This document shows positions 42,667-54,733 of a stretch of DNA of 64,000 nucleotides, one piece after another. Position 1 is the first letter of the stretch, and every line of letters begins with the position of its first letter. The position numbers were made by a program, and so were the translations under genes. Source of the DNA: Gordius sp. MW1 (lineage: Eukaryota > Nematomorpha > Gordioida > Gordea > Gordiidae); NCBI GenBank assembly GCA_964036665.1, contig OZ038527.1, positions 1,364,001 to 1,428,000 of the forward strand, read 5' to 3'. The notes below the pieces were generated by a model that saw only the letters and a list, made by a program, of their open reading frames with translations, did no database searches and had not been told where the DNA came from.

Positions 42667-45600
42667 TCAAACGGGTGGCGGGATGGATGGCATCCCTGGG
42701 GGTGGGGGTGGTGGAATCAATGTCCCTAATGTAATTTAAAACAAACGATACATTCAAAAAAATAAAATTTAATGACAACAAAACCTTATTAAATCTTAGA
42801 ATTATGAATCTTGTATTTATGGAAGGCTTTGGCGTTAAAACTCATATAACAAATCGGAATGAGATTTTAAACATCTTGTATTATATATTTCTAATTTAAA
42901 ACTGTTCCGCTCCAAAATTTGCCTGTTGGTTAAGACCAAACATCAAAGCTTAAATTTTGCTTTAACACTTGATTTAGTTTGTTTTGAAAATGCATTTAAA
43001 AAGTCACTGAAACGAGCCAGAATTAATACCTATAGAGAGCGGAGCTTGTCCCGCACCCCCCATCATGCCTGGGGGCGGTGGGGGTGGTGGTGCCAAATCG
43101 ATGGAGGGCGGGGCTGTGGTAGATCCGCTCGATGGTACATCACCGGACGATTCGACCTCGATCGGGGTCGGATTGACGGGGACGGGTTTGGGCTGAACTA
43201 GGCTAGAAACTGGAATTAATCCTCCTGAAGCACCTGAAACGTTTAGCCCGCTCTCATTCTTGAACGCGAATTGAAGGTAAAACTATTTGAAGGCGACCCC
43301 AAAATGAATGAAACAAAATTATACAATTTTTCGCTGGGCATAAATAATAATTTTAAGGCATAATCTTCTGCAAAGGAACAAAAATCGGCAAATGCTTAAT
43401 TTTTCAATTTGACTATATGATATTTTTCCGTGCCTGTCCAAACTTTTTACATATTACTACATGGGCGCAGCCTATGCGAGTCAATATATAATTATGGCTA
43501 AAGTTAGAATAAATTATCTAATTTTCCTTTTCCTACATCATTATTGCTCAATCCTGCATGCGCCTATGTATTTGAAGGTAATGCATTATATTCAAATGAG
43601 TGCAAACAATGGTAAGTTACTTGTAGTAAAAGCTATATAATACGTTTTTCACCCCATTTTTTGTTGAAATTGTGATATTCAATTTTTTTAATGACATGCA
43701 AATAAAATTCAAATCCAATTTTCCATCCGTAGGAGGGTATATTTCACTACATTCCATTATTCCCTCTAAAAAAACCTGTAAAGAACTATTCCAAATCACT
43801 TTCTTTGCCAAAAAAGCATATTTATTCTCAAGTTAACTTCGGGGTTGTGTATGTATGAATGCCCAGCTGATAAACATGTGATCGATTACTTGTTTAGCCT
43901 GGGAATTCCAAACGTACCAAAACTTTTTGTCGTGATACCCGAAGCCACCCACGGGTTTGTCCACCTCCCGACTCGGCACCTTGAAGGCTATGGTCTCGTA
44001 CGGTTCCGCAGCGAACAACAAATACTGCCACCTGCGGTCCGGAGGTTCCACGTGCTGCTCGTAAGCCGACATAAAACGATGACGTGGTATTATGCCTACG
44101 TTGATACATAGTCGAATAATATGTATATAGTTAAGTTTGCACAAGAATTATTGCAAAATTACGAGTTGGACAGGACGGACGGACAACCAAAAACGAGCCC
44201 ACAAATTGCATGTAGCAATTAACATGTGTTTATAGTAATAATAAGTCGGGTACAAAAACAGGAATGGAATTGCATTAGCCATTCTATTTGCGAAAGCAAA
44301 GTAAAAGTCTTTTACAGAAGCATAAGTCCACAGCCATTAAAAAGCCGTATAAGTTTGCACGGGAATTATTGAAAAATTACGAGTTGGACAGGACAAAACG
44401 GCCGGACAACCAAAAACGAGCCCAAAAATTGCATATTAAAATGATCAATTTTGAATTTAATAAATCTTTTTCAAATTAAGGCGATGGTTTGTTGGTAGGG
44501 CGAGGTCGCCAAACCTAAAAAAAGCTGGAATTTGTTTGGTCGCCTTTTGGGGTTCAACTAAGCCTGGCGGTCGACTAAGAAAAACAGACCGAGGTAAATC
44601 TTTGGTCTGTTTATGTTTAGTCGAATGTAACCAAAGGCCGGCCAATTAAAACCCAGCAGTTTTTACAACACTAAGCCAAGCCGTAGGACCAATTTAAGGT
44701 CCCTTTCAACTTTAGTGATCACTTAATATTAACCGCGAGATTAAAAGATATAATTAACATGGTAGAAATGTAGACGTACAAAAGTAAGAATAACCCTTGT
44801 CTTACTTTATTCATTCGATTTATATATTGTTACCTGAAGATAGGGGCCCCGCGAGAAACATACAATTCCCCCCCTAGTTTTATAAATCCGAACTCACCAG
44901 TTGTTAACATCAAATATACTTACAAAGGATTGACCATTAAATAATTTCATTATGGGTATAAAGTTTGCATGGGCGCAGCCAGATTTTGGATAGGGGGGGG
45001 GCGAAAACTATTTAAGTTTGATTAGGGAGGGGGAGGGGCAAAACATAATTTTTTTTTTAACTTTTAAGGGTTAGTGCATTAAATTTTTTTTGTCGTTTAG
45101 GGGGGGGGGGGGGCGGCCCCCCCCCGGCTACGCCCATGGAAGTTTGGATAGTTAGTCTATCAAAATAACCAAGTTATGGGCAATTTTAAAGTTTTCAACA
45201 TGTTGAAACAAGCATTTGATCCAATCTGATGTTCTGGGCTTAAAATAATTATGATGGTTTAAAAAATTTAAATCCTTCCTTTTTTACTATCATAAAACAA
45301 TTAAGAATACCAACTTTTGTATTTTAAAGATATATTCAAAGCTGAATGGTGATAAGGCAAAACTATTATTTTTTATTTAATGTGTACCATCTCCAATCTC
45401 GGGGTAATCCACCTGGAAAAGCAAACTGCACTGCCCATTTTCTGGATCTTTTTGTTTAGTTACCTTTTATGTTAAATGAACACAAATATCAAATGGATAT
45501 GAGACAATAATTGCATACATAGATAAATTTAATCAAATAATGTCTTTTAAAGTTTAAATATAAAGATTGCAAAGTTTTTCTTCATAAACTAGATTATGGT

Positions 45601-46601
45601 TATATCAAAAGAAGAATGTTGGTGGGAATCTAACACAGAGTATATTAATTTACATTTATAAACACAAAAAGAACATTTGTAATTGATAATAAAAATTAAA
45701 TCAAGTTAAAAAAATGTGAATTTTTATATAATAGTCAAATAATTTTTCCCAAAAAATTAAAGACTTGTTAGATATATCATACAATAATAAATATACATTA
45801 AGCTATTTATTATGGTATTATTTAATCAAGACATACCTTCAATTATTGTCGATTCATTTATAGAATTGAATAGATGTATTAATTTTCTATATAAAGCATA
45901 TTTTGATACTAAAATTTGCTATCAATAAATAATTTATCTTTACAAAATAATTAACATGAGATCAAAAGTCAAGGAGTTGTTTCAAATAAAGTTTTAAATG
46001 TATAATTTAATATTGCATTCGCTTAATTAAGTTGCTAATGTAATTCCCCAACCTTATAACCGGGCCTGCCTATTTTGACAAATTTCTTTTTTGTAGCAGA
46101 TGATGCCCTGTCAGCAGCCAAAGCAAGGCTGGGTTGCATTTGTTGGTTGGCTGATGCATCTCTAGCTTCTTTAGCTGCCCTCCTTGCTAAATTAGATTGA
46201 TGCTTTTTTCCTTGTGTGTGAGCCAAATAACTCCCTTCATTATTATGTAATGTAAGACACAGTTTGCATTCATAAGTCCCCAAATGATTTTTCATAAAAT
46301 AGGGGTCCTAGAGTTGATAGATCCCCATATAAATTATATTAACACATTAATTATGAGCTAAATTAAAGTATAAAGGGAGTGATAATAAAATACATAAAAA
46401 ACAAAGACTTAATAAACAACATAGGATAAATAAGGATTAATTTAAATAAAATTGTTTAATAAAATTTTATATTACTTTTCCCAAATCAATCGTTTCTAAT
46501 GCAAGCAATCTAAGTCTTTCCCTCCTATCTTGATTTGTTTCAGACCATGATGCAACTCCACCAGAACCTGTCTTTGCGCCTGGTCTATGCTGAAAATCCA
46601 T
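42667..46601 (-). CDS. SF3A2: Splicing factor 3A subunit 2 (SF3A2), six exons
   Basis: SF3A2 is part of the SF3a complex that brings U2 snRNP to the branch site. Exons (minus strand, 5' to 3') are 46601-46476, 46307-46053, 45463-45388, 44095-43890, 43282-43030 and 42725-42667. Phases agree; 975 nt, 324 residues. Exon 1 begins MDFQHRPGAKTGSGGV. Exon 2 carries the matrin-type zinc finger (C56, C59, H72, H78) in YECKLCLTLHNNEGSYLAH and ends KKFVKIGRPGYK. Exon 3 reads VTKQKD ... SLLFQVDYPEIGD. Exon 4 reads GIIPRHRFMSAYEQ ... PPDRRWQYLL ... YETIAFKVPSRE. Exon 5 begins FYLQFAFK. Exons 5-6 end in PPPPPPP/PPPPPP segments. The C-terminal tail is short compared with the long proline repeat of the human protein. 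Exon 6 is inferred from phase (G+GG) and a proline-rich end. Confidence 0.92.
43460..43568. mobile_element. A-family short element, degenerate
   Basis: Left end catgggcgcagcc, right end tgcgcctatg; G- and C-runs mostly lost. Lies in SF3A2 intron 4. Confidence 0.55.
44128..44216 (+). mobile_element. LINE-like coding fragment, copy 2
   Basis: Contains 'gaattattgcaaaattacga' and 'gttggacaggacggacggac', shared with 5272-5395 and 44305-44433. SF3A2 intron 3, opposite strand to the gene. Confidence 0.5.
44305..44433 (+). mobile_element. LINE-like coding fragment, copy 3
   Basis: The best-preserved frame of this repeat: LLQKHKSTAIKKPYKFAREL then LKNYELDRTKRPDNQKRAQ. It looks like a retroelement polyprotein piece, but no neighbouring domain confirms it. 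A minus-strand fragment also occurs at about 21826-21880. Confidence 0.5.
44516..44673. mobile_element. hAT-like foldback element, left end eroded
   Basis: Left 'aaaaaaagctggaatttg'; right 'cccagcagtttttacaacac'. Core with 'gtctgtttatgtttagtcg' retained. SF3A2 intron 3. Confidence 0.72.
44960..45146 (+). mobile_element. A-family short element, C-rich subtype, with 8-bp duplication
   Basis: Element 44968-45138; flanking 8-mers aaagtttg and gaagtttg match at seven of eight positions. Ends catgggcgcagccag and cggctacgcccatg. SF3A2 intron 3. Confidence 0.85.
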
Positions 46602-46847
46602 TTTTAAATATAAGAATTCGTAAATCGATTACAACAACTCAATGGTACTTCACCTAAAGTAAGCGGAGTTAGGAAAAGGATCCCTTTCGAAATATTCCAT
46701 TTCTTTATTATTAAAATAAAAAATATGTATACTTATAGCTAGACATTAATATTCTTCAAATATTTTCGGTTTGCGGCTATTTTTGAAAGGAGATCTCGAT
46801 ACTCTACGTTCGTATTTTATATTAATTCCTATGTTTTTATGAATTTA

Positions 46848-46998
46848 GTGTCATTCATGGGCCTAGCCAGGGCAATGCAAAATCCTTAAAAATTAAAAAA
46901 AAAATTATGTTTTGCCCCCCACCCCCCCCCCTGATTAAACTTTTAAACGTTTCGCCCCCCCCCTTACCCAAAAATTTGGCTACGCCCATGGTGTCAAT
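46848..46998 (-). mobile_element. A-family short element, C-rich subtype, with 8-bp duplication
   Basis: Element 46856-46990; flanking 8-mers gtgtcatt and gtgtcaat, seven of eight identical. It lies about 250 bp upstream of the SF3A2 start codon. Confidence 0.85.
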
Positions 46999-47132
46999 AG
47001 TGTCCTAAATCCATAATCAATCTTTACTTAATAAAAATCATGTCAACTTGCAAAAGTGCATATTACTGCAGAATTCTAAGCTTTGTTTACTATACATTTT
47101 ATGGTAGCGGCTACATTTTTGTTCGTGGGTAT

Positions 47133-47318
47133 TTATAATCAGGTGGCCCGTCAACTTGCATCTTGCCGAATTGAATGTCCCAATGTTAAAAAATCCCCCA
47201 ATAAGAAAATGTCCCCCAACAAAAGCATATTAATCATTCAATTTCGGATTTTAGGTATTTTTTATAATAAAATTGATAATTATTATAAAAGGTACTTTGA
47301 TAGGGCACCTTATAATCA
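47133..47318. mobile_element. Mutator-like palindromic element, copy 1, 9-bp duplication
   Basis: Element 47142-47309; left end ggtggcccgtcaacttgc, right end ttgatagggcacc. The 9-mer TTATAATCA flanks it exactly. The interior contains 'aaaatgtcccccaac' and has diverged more than the copy at 54744. Confidence 0.82.
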
Positions 47319-47807
47319 TTATATGTAAATAGAGTGGGACATGCTACTAATAAAATTTATAAATTATTTAATTTGAATAAATTAAATTAAAACCCAATAG
47401 AAGTAGAGCTATATGCCTCTCATTATCATTTTGAATGTTTTCATATTTGATACAGCAGACTTTATTTAAACATTACCTTTTTTATGGCTAAGTCAAATGT
47501 TCAAATGCGCTTAAAAAAACTTACAAAAAACATTATAATAATATTGGTGGCATATATATGAGGCATTTAACACTGTTTTTAAATTATACTTTGAACATCG
47601 ACTCCCGTTCAAATAACTAAAGTCAATGTTAGGTGCCTTTAGATACAGTTAATTTTTACATAGTCCCCTCATTTCTTGATATATATCTGCCAAAGCATAA
47701 ACATACCAAAAAAATTTAGTTTTTGAGCAAATTCAGGTTTATCTTGATCAAAAAGATTAACATTAGATTTCGCCTACGTCATTAATAATATTCAATAAAA
47801 TTTATCA

Positions 47808-47884
47808 TTACTGTTCCTTACGGTATTCATCTAAGGTGGAACGCGGCGGACCTCTGTAATTGTTTGCACGGTAAAGATATGTAA
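47808..47884 (-). CDS. Possible terminal exon of an unrecognised gene
   Basis: On the minus strand a strong acceptor (aatttttcag) is followed by 24 codons, TYLYRANNYRGPPRSTLDEY then RKEQ, and a stop at 47808. Only this frame is open and the composition is GC-richer than its surroundings. Alternatively a donor at CC/GTAAGG inside it continues to another exon. I do not recognise the protein and found no upstream exon; a hAT-like element occupies the next 1.7 kb. Confidence 0.35.
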
Positions 47885-47998
47885 CTGAAAAATTAATAAC
47901 TAACAAAAAGAGGGTTTAATATTCAGAGTGCTTAAAACAAATTTGCAGTCTATGCGCCATTATTTTAACAACGCTTCTCGAACCTAAATATTCCATGC

Positions 47999-49684
47999 CT
48001 GCCCAGTAGTGATGCGGAAAAACCGGGAAAAATCTAGGTCTCGTCTCGTCTCGAAAAACCGAGACGAGACGAGACGAGACGAGAATTCAAGAAATTGAGC
48101 CAAGATTGAGACGAGAATTTTGAACTCGAGACGAGACGAGACGAAACGAGATTTTATAGACGAGATCTCGACTTAAAATTTTCTTTATTAGCCATCATAA
48201 TCATATATATACTAAATTTAGTTTATATTTCTATTTTGTATAATCTACATTTAGAATGTTCAATGTAATTTAATATTATTGCAATTCCTTTAATATTAAA
48301 AATTACCAAAGTTTAATCATCATTAAATATATATCCGTGTAAAATTTGAATTTTAGCTGTATCCTTTAGGGTTGTTAAATAATTATTTGATATATCTATT
48401 ACATAATTATATCCTGAGCATTAATATAATATGAACATACAAACATGAGTTCCGATTAAGTAGTAACTAAAACATCTTCAAATTTCGCAACAGTTACATC
48501 ATAAGGGTATTTTTAATTGTTAAAACATACTGAAATTGATTTGGCTAAAGATTTTTTCCCCTACGATTTCTGTGCCTGCCGAACGTTGAATTTTAAGTTC
48601 AATCATGAGTCTGCCAATATTTATGATTGAACTCATCATGGCACACCTCTGAAATTCTCAAGCTAAAAATCACATTATGCACTTCTTTTGCCAATTACAT
48701 TTCCTTTATATTTAGGGTGGGTTGGCGGGTGCATTATGATCTATTAAATTTCTGTAAATGTTAGGATTTTGCAGAATAAAAATATAAAAGTCTAAGCTTT
48801 ATTAATGTATATATATCTTGTGGCTAATAATTTGTAAAATTATATATTTTGGGACATTATATAATGTTTTACACTATAATAGAATGGTTTACTCATAAAT
48901 GTAAAGATTTTGTGTGTAATTATATCGGTGCAATTTTTTAAAACCTCAAAATTTTAATGTTATTAATTAAGTAACAATGCTACTTTTAATAATTTTATTA
49001 CAACTTTGTAATGTGTACAACTAATTACTTATGTTATATATAATGACGAGAAGTATCCACACGCACCTTTGTGGTTTCTATGACAATATAATAATAAAAT
49101 GCTATAAATTCTTTGAAACTAATCGAAAAGAATTATATAAAATATGTTAAACATATATATAAAAAGTCTTATATTTGTCGATGCTAACTAAGGGTTTCTT
49201 AAATTTGCCCATGCTATAGAAACTGTTATTTGTATTAATTGGTAAGTAACTTTATACAAGCAAAAGCGATATTAAACATGTTCATAGAAATTTTCTTTAG
49301 CCATAATTAATTTTATAAATTTTCTTAATATATGTTATCATTTACAAAAAAAATCAGGGGAAAGAATTATATAGTGTAAAAATTTATTGGCGAGATATGT
49401 CGAGAATTATCGTCGAAAGGAGACCGAGATTTTTATAGACCGAGACGAGATCGCAACACTTGTGTTTTGGGTTTGAGATAAAAAATTGGTTGCATTATGA
49501 CCAATTTATATCTTATATAATAATTTATAGCCAGAAAAAAAATGTATATGGTATAATTAAAAAGTCGAAACGAGACGAGAATTCTCGCCGAGACGAGATC
49601 GAGATTTTAATAATCGCACCCGAGACTAGACGAGATTTTGCTTTCAAGACTGAGACGAGACGAGATCGAAACACTACTGCCCAG
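47999..49684. mobile_element. 1.67-kb GAGAC-rich hAT-like element with perfect 8-bp duplication
   Basis: Element 48007-49676, ends TAGTGATGCG and CGAAACACTA (seven of ten paired). The 8-mer CTGCCCAG flanks it exactly (47999-48006 and 49677-49684). Both ends carry tandem and inverted 'gagacgagac' runs (48041-48160, 49388-49460, 49566-49670) and the centre is AT-rich without a transposase frame. The internal 'gatcgcaacact' near 49450 looks like another terminus, suggesting a composite or rearranged copy. Confidence 0.83.
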
Positions 49685-50373
49685 CCCAGCTATTTCGTAT
49701 CATCAATAGGCTTTTGTGAAATAATTCAACATAATCAGTTATTGTATACTCAAAAATATTAATCGCTCCGTTTTTTACCCAATTAGTTGAACGATTTCTT
49801 GATAAGAAACAAAGTCTAGGTCATTTCCAAATCAGATTTCCTCAAGACACAACATTCATTTTGCCCACAGACGAGCCTAGGTTTTAGTCAAGTAATTTAA
49901 AGGACCTACAAATTAATTAAATTACAATTTAATTCAAGTCATATGGCAATGTAGTAGATTAAAGAGGATTGTCGTCCCTAGAATGCCTCGCATTCCAATC
50001 AACGAGGGACTATTTTAACAACTCTTTTGAGATTTTAACCTATCTACCTATAAATTGCACAAATGAACGCATTTTTAACGATTGAGATATTTAAAAGTTA
50101 TCTAAAGTTAGTTTTTCAGATTATCAATAAATTGATAGGCATTAATAACAGTTTTGTGAGAATTATCTTTGAATAATTAGGAAACTAACAATACTCAGAA
50201 GCGCTATCTATTTTTTAAAATAAATTTTTAAATGATTATAAAAATAGAAGGCAAAATTATTTGAAGTATCCCCCCTCGCCTGAATATATCTCAGCCAAGC
50301 GCTTGTTCTGGAGCTCCTTATAACTTAATAAATTTTAATGTCTAACCTTACACAGTTTTGGGAACAAGACTAG

Positions 50374-50406
50374 TCCGAGATTTTTCTCGGATTTTTCGCA
50401 TCACTA
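50374..50406 (-). repeat. Solo terminus of the TAGTGATGCG element
   Basis: The complement begins TAGTGATGCGAAAAATCCGA and continues GAAAAATCTCGGA, a variant of the left end of the 48007 element, but without its body. It contains a short hairpin (tccgag/ctcgga). Confidence 0.6.
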
Positions 50407-50617
50407 TCCGCTACACTTAGAATTGACTGCTAAAAAACGTGATATTAATTAGACTAAAAAAACGGTCAATCACAGCCTTATTTAAGGGTATACATTCACA
50501 ACCTTATTTAGGATATTCATTATATTATTATTTTTTCTTAAGTATCCAATGCCCGTCAATCATTTAATAGACTAATATAATGGTTATGACCTCTAAGTAA
50601 TACCATAGTTTGAATAG

Positions 50618-50743
50618 ATAGTGAACATGGGTGTAGCCAGGATTTGATTTAAAGGGAGGCAATAATAATTTAGGGAGGGGCAAAATAATAGAGAGGGCTG
50701 CCGCCCCTCCCTGCCACCCCCTAGCTACGCTCATTATAGTGTA
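50618..50743 (+). mobile_element. A-family short element with 8-bp duplication
   Basis: Element 50626-50735, internally shortened; flanking 8-mers atagtgaa and atagtgta, seven of eight identical. Confidence 0.8.
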
Positions 50744-53700
50744 GGTAGTAGCGATTATATCGAACATGTTTATAGTATTTATTTTCAGAGTAAAAATAGA
50801 ATTATAGTACTGATACGACATGATTAGGATAGGACGGAATTCGATTGATTAATCTCCATTATAATTAATTATATGAATTACATATTGGATGGAATTATAA
50901 AAATTTAAAATATAAATATACTCCTACATTTGCTGATATATAATAGTTAATCTACTCTAGGTTACCTACACCAACGCCAAGGTAACATTTTGTATTTTCC
51001 AATCTTTGGGCCTGGATGTGATATTTATCTAAACCTCTTTAGGTAAATTTCAGAGTTCTACCAAAATTTTAAAAATGTGTTATTAAAAGATCTATTAATT
51101 TATTAAGCAGTCTACGCCAAATCAGCAAAACATCGGGCCGACACACACTCTCCTAATTTCCTTTTCTAATCATTATTAATGTTTATGTATAGACCTGAAA
51201 TTCGGTTATGCATAATTAAATGCGGGATGTAAAGATCGAAAGTTAGACAGCAATATAAAAGGACCTGTAGGATGGATGACGGAAACACATAGCAACCAGG
51301 AAGGCGCATCTATATGGAAAAATTAAATGAGTTATACTATTATGATTTTAATGGTATGTCCAAATTAAAGAGGCAAAGCAATATACATACTTATTAATAA
51401 TTTTGTAGAATGTAGTCAATGGTGTCGCAGCCGAAAGAGGTATATTGAAACTAAGCAAAAATGTAGCAGAAATGGTTTAAGTATTACTTTTATTCATAAG
51501 GAAATTATTTTAAATTATTTTTTGATGGTCATAGTAAAAATAAATTATCTGTTAGCCCGCTTACACGACCTTGTAAAAAATTTTATGAATAAAGGGTTGT
51601 TTTAAATATTGTCTTAAGACTATACTAAAGTGGATAGTTGGCAAAGTCTTCAATGTACAAGTCGGAATAACCAATAACCGCACCAGAAAACTTAGCAAGG
51701 GGATAATCTTTTAAAGATATAAATAAATGTCAATCAATTGCGTGAATTGCCTAAAGTATATTTAATCTGCCGTTCTTTTCTAGGGAAACCATTTATAATT
51801 GTTCTAGTTTTAAATCAAAATTTAAAATAAATCTCGCAATTTACTTAAGGAAGCATTCTTCTCAATAATACTAGCACTAACGTTACCAACTTTTAAAACC
51901 GAGAGCCTCGTCTACTCGAAGACCAAAATTTAATTGCTCTACTTTTTAAAATTATTTTTCATTAATTGAACATTTATAGCCCTTTAAAAATAATATGTGG
52001 TTATTGTTATCTTTCGATACAAAATAGAATGTCAGAAAGAGTTTTGCTTATTTTTTTTTTATCTATTTAATATATTAAAGCGGTTAAGAGTTATTTGTGC
52101 AAGACTATTGTGTTGGCTTTATTTCCTCCCCCTAGTTATAAAATAATACAGGCTCCTTCTACAGGCTTTCCTATCGAGAGGATCGTTAATAAATACGCTG
52201 AAGAAGGATCAATTTTTGTTTTCGCTATTGGTCGCGATATATAATTGTTCATTGTAATAAATAGCGATTATTTTTAATTTTCCCGTTAAATATTTTAATC
52301 GTCCATATTATTATAAGTAATCTTATATAAATTCAGAAATATTGTAACCAGTTTATTAATAACTTGTCTATGTTTTTAAATCAGTAAAGACATAAAAACA
52401 AAATATGGTGTTTTTATTTGATAATCATTCGTACTCCTGTTTTTATAATTTGGATACTGAATATAAGGAATTTAAATATAAGCATAGAGCAATATGTTTC
52501 CCCAATAATTATATGAGGAAAGACTATTGTCAAGGATAGTTTTCGGTATGTAAGAATTAAATACTGGTTAATTGTGTCAGAAATAACTGAAAGTTCAATA
52601 TGTGTCGCTTCTTCGCTCATTACCAATCTATGGCGTTTTTGATAATACCCAAAACCTCAATTAAATATGTGTAGTTGGCTTTGCTACACGTTTGTTGACG
52701 CTCTATTTGCGTGCTCGTCTGTCTGTGATTTTGCGGATTCGAATAACCTTAAGTATTCATATGAAAATATATCTTGCAAATAAATAGTGTACTGATATAA
52801 TACAATTTATTTACACTTTTTCATACACTATTTAGCTTATAATTATAAAATAAATGCTAAAATACATTGAATCAATGCGGCGGCACTGAACCATGTGTCA
52901 AAATAATATTGGATTTTACATATTTTACCCTCTATAGCAATCAATAAGTTACATCAGCTGTTTCAGGCAGGCATAGTTTTGAATCTCCCATCAAATTATG
53001 CGAAATTTAAATCTTTGAATAATTCTTAAAAAGTAAGCTTAAAAATTTTTGCATATTGTTTTTTGAACTAAGTGTAATTATTAATCTTGATATTTAAGTA
53101 TTTGGTACAAACATGAATTATTAAATTTATTTAGTACTCATAAACATTTATTTTTTTTTCTTGGTTTTGTAAGTAACACTGTTTTTTACTGCTTATTGAC
53201 TTAATCTATGGATTTTATGTGCTTATGTAAAATATTTTTAAGATACTTATAATTTTTTCTACTATTTTTAAAACCTTGCAATTTTTTGTTCAGTGTTCAA
53301 ACAATGTTTTAATATTCAAATTAATAATTATAATTGTAAATAAAAAAGATTAGTTTTTTTCTTTCTTGAAATATATCTACAAACTTAACCTCAAACAATC
53401 CATGACGTAATGTAATAATTATAAATTCCGAATCACCTTGATCTTCCTGTGTTATCTATCATGTGAGTAATATTCAATCCCAATTGATGCCTTAAGGCTA
53501 TTTTAATTATTGCCTATTAACCCAAATCAAAGTTTAAAAAGATAGTCATATACTATTCTGACTGATTATATCTATGCTTTTTTTGCGATAAATAATTTAT
53601 TATCTACACTCTTTAGCCTTGGTTTTATTCAAAATTTGATTTTAAGTCACCTAATTATGTAATTTTGATAAAAAGTATGAACTACATTTAGGATGACTTT

Positions 53701-54733
53701 AAAAGCTCTGGCAGGTTTCAATTCATTTTTTTAATTAAGTGCATAATATGTAAAAGACTATTTTTAATTTAACAACATTTGTGACACTATTTAAATTTTA
53801 TTTGAGAATAAGACATAGCAGACAACAATACTGCCATTTTTGGATACAAAAGGTTAAATTACATTATAAAATAAGTCAACAAAACACCTTTACTTGGCAA
53901 AATAAAAAACACATATTAAACTGCTATAATTTTATTTCATAATTTAATAGGCTTAACAATTCATTTTATAATTTAGTAATAAAGTGTTTGAAAGGCAGCC
54001 ATTTAAATTTGGACAATTACAGTAAAATCCTTGAAAACAATTAAGACACATTCAAATATTATTATCATTTGAGGAAAGGACAGATAGGCACACTGAGGAC
54101 AAACTTAATTGATGTATCATATTAAAGTTTAAATTATGATCTGTATGACCTCGAGAAGAAATATAGATACAATGGAGACCAGGGTTACTTTTATCTTTTC
54201 TATTATTTTTAAAAATAATAATCATATAACATTAAAATTTAAACCCTTTATATGTTTATTTTGTCATAAAGTTTATGTAAAAAATTTACAGAAGAAAAAC
54301 TTTTTTTGGGGGGCTTTTAATAGCCCTGACAAAATTTTGTATTTTGCACGTATAAAATTTTGCTGGTTGTATATTTTAGACTAATTTATGTTTTTTCTTA
54401 TTAAGGGATATTTTTTATATAAAAATGTTTAATTAATGAATTTTTACTTGCAATATAACTTTAAACTTGGTGAAAAAAGATGTTTTAGATTAAAAAAAAT
54501 TTATATAGGCTTATGATTTCGATTATGTTAGTAGCTCCACTCTACCAATTTAAGTGTTTATTATTCAGGGGGGGTCTTAGACGTCGCTAATATGTTTTCT
54601 TGGTGCAAAATGCATAAAGAGAGTTATTGAAGTTACAGCATTGAGCTCTGGCAATTTTTAAATCAGTTAAGCTTAAATAACAAAGTTATCAATTTTGTTT
54701 AAATTAATAGCGTAGTCTGGTTCCCGAAACCAC
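50744..54733. other. AT-rich stretch, no supported gene
   Basis: About 4 kb without a recognisable gene. Two plus-strand segments have splice-like borders and open frames (51409-51474 and 52165-52244) but no family match. The region 52750-54500 is very AT-rich with long T/A runs. Confidence 0.5.

Larger units (their letters stand above)
46602..47807. other. Upstream of SF3A2: two short elements, little else
   Basis: Holds an A-family element (46856-46990) and a Mutator-like palindrome (47142-47309). An open frame at 47700-47785 (minus) reading SNVNLFDQDKPEFAQKLNFF is suggestive of an exon but does not join in phase to the candidate exon at 47808-47884. Confidence 0.45.

Noticed and set aside
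43617-43811. Minus-strand open frame between SF3A2 exons 4 and 5
   Set aside because: No match to SF3A2 and not needed for phase; exon 4 joins exon 5 directly at KQ/FYLQF.
49460-49762. Plus-strand open frame rich in Arg/Glu/Thr
   Set aside because: It is a translation of GAGAC repeats inside and past the end of the 48007-49676 element.
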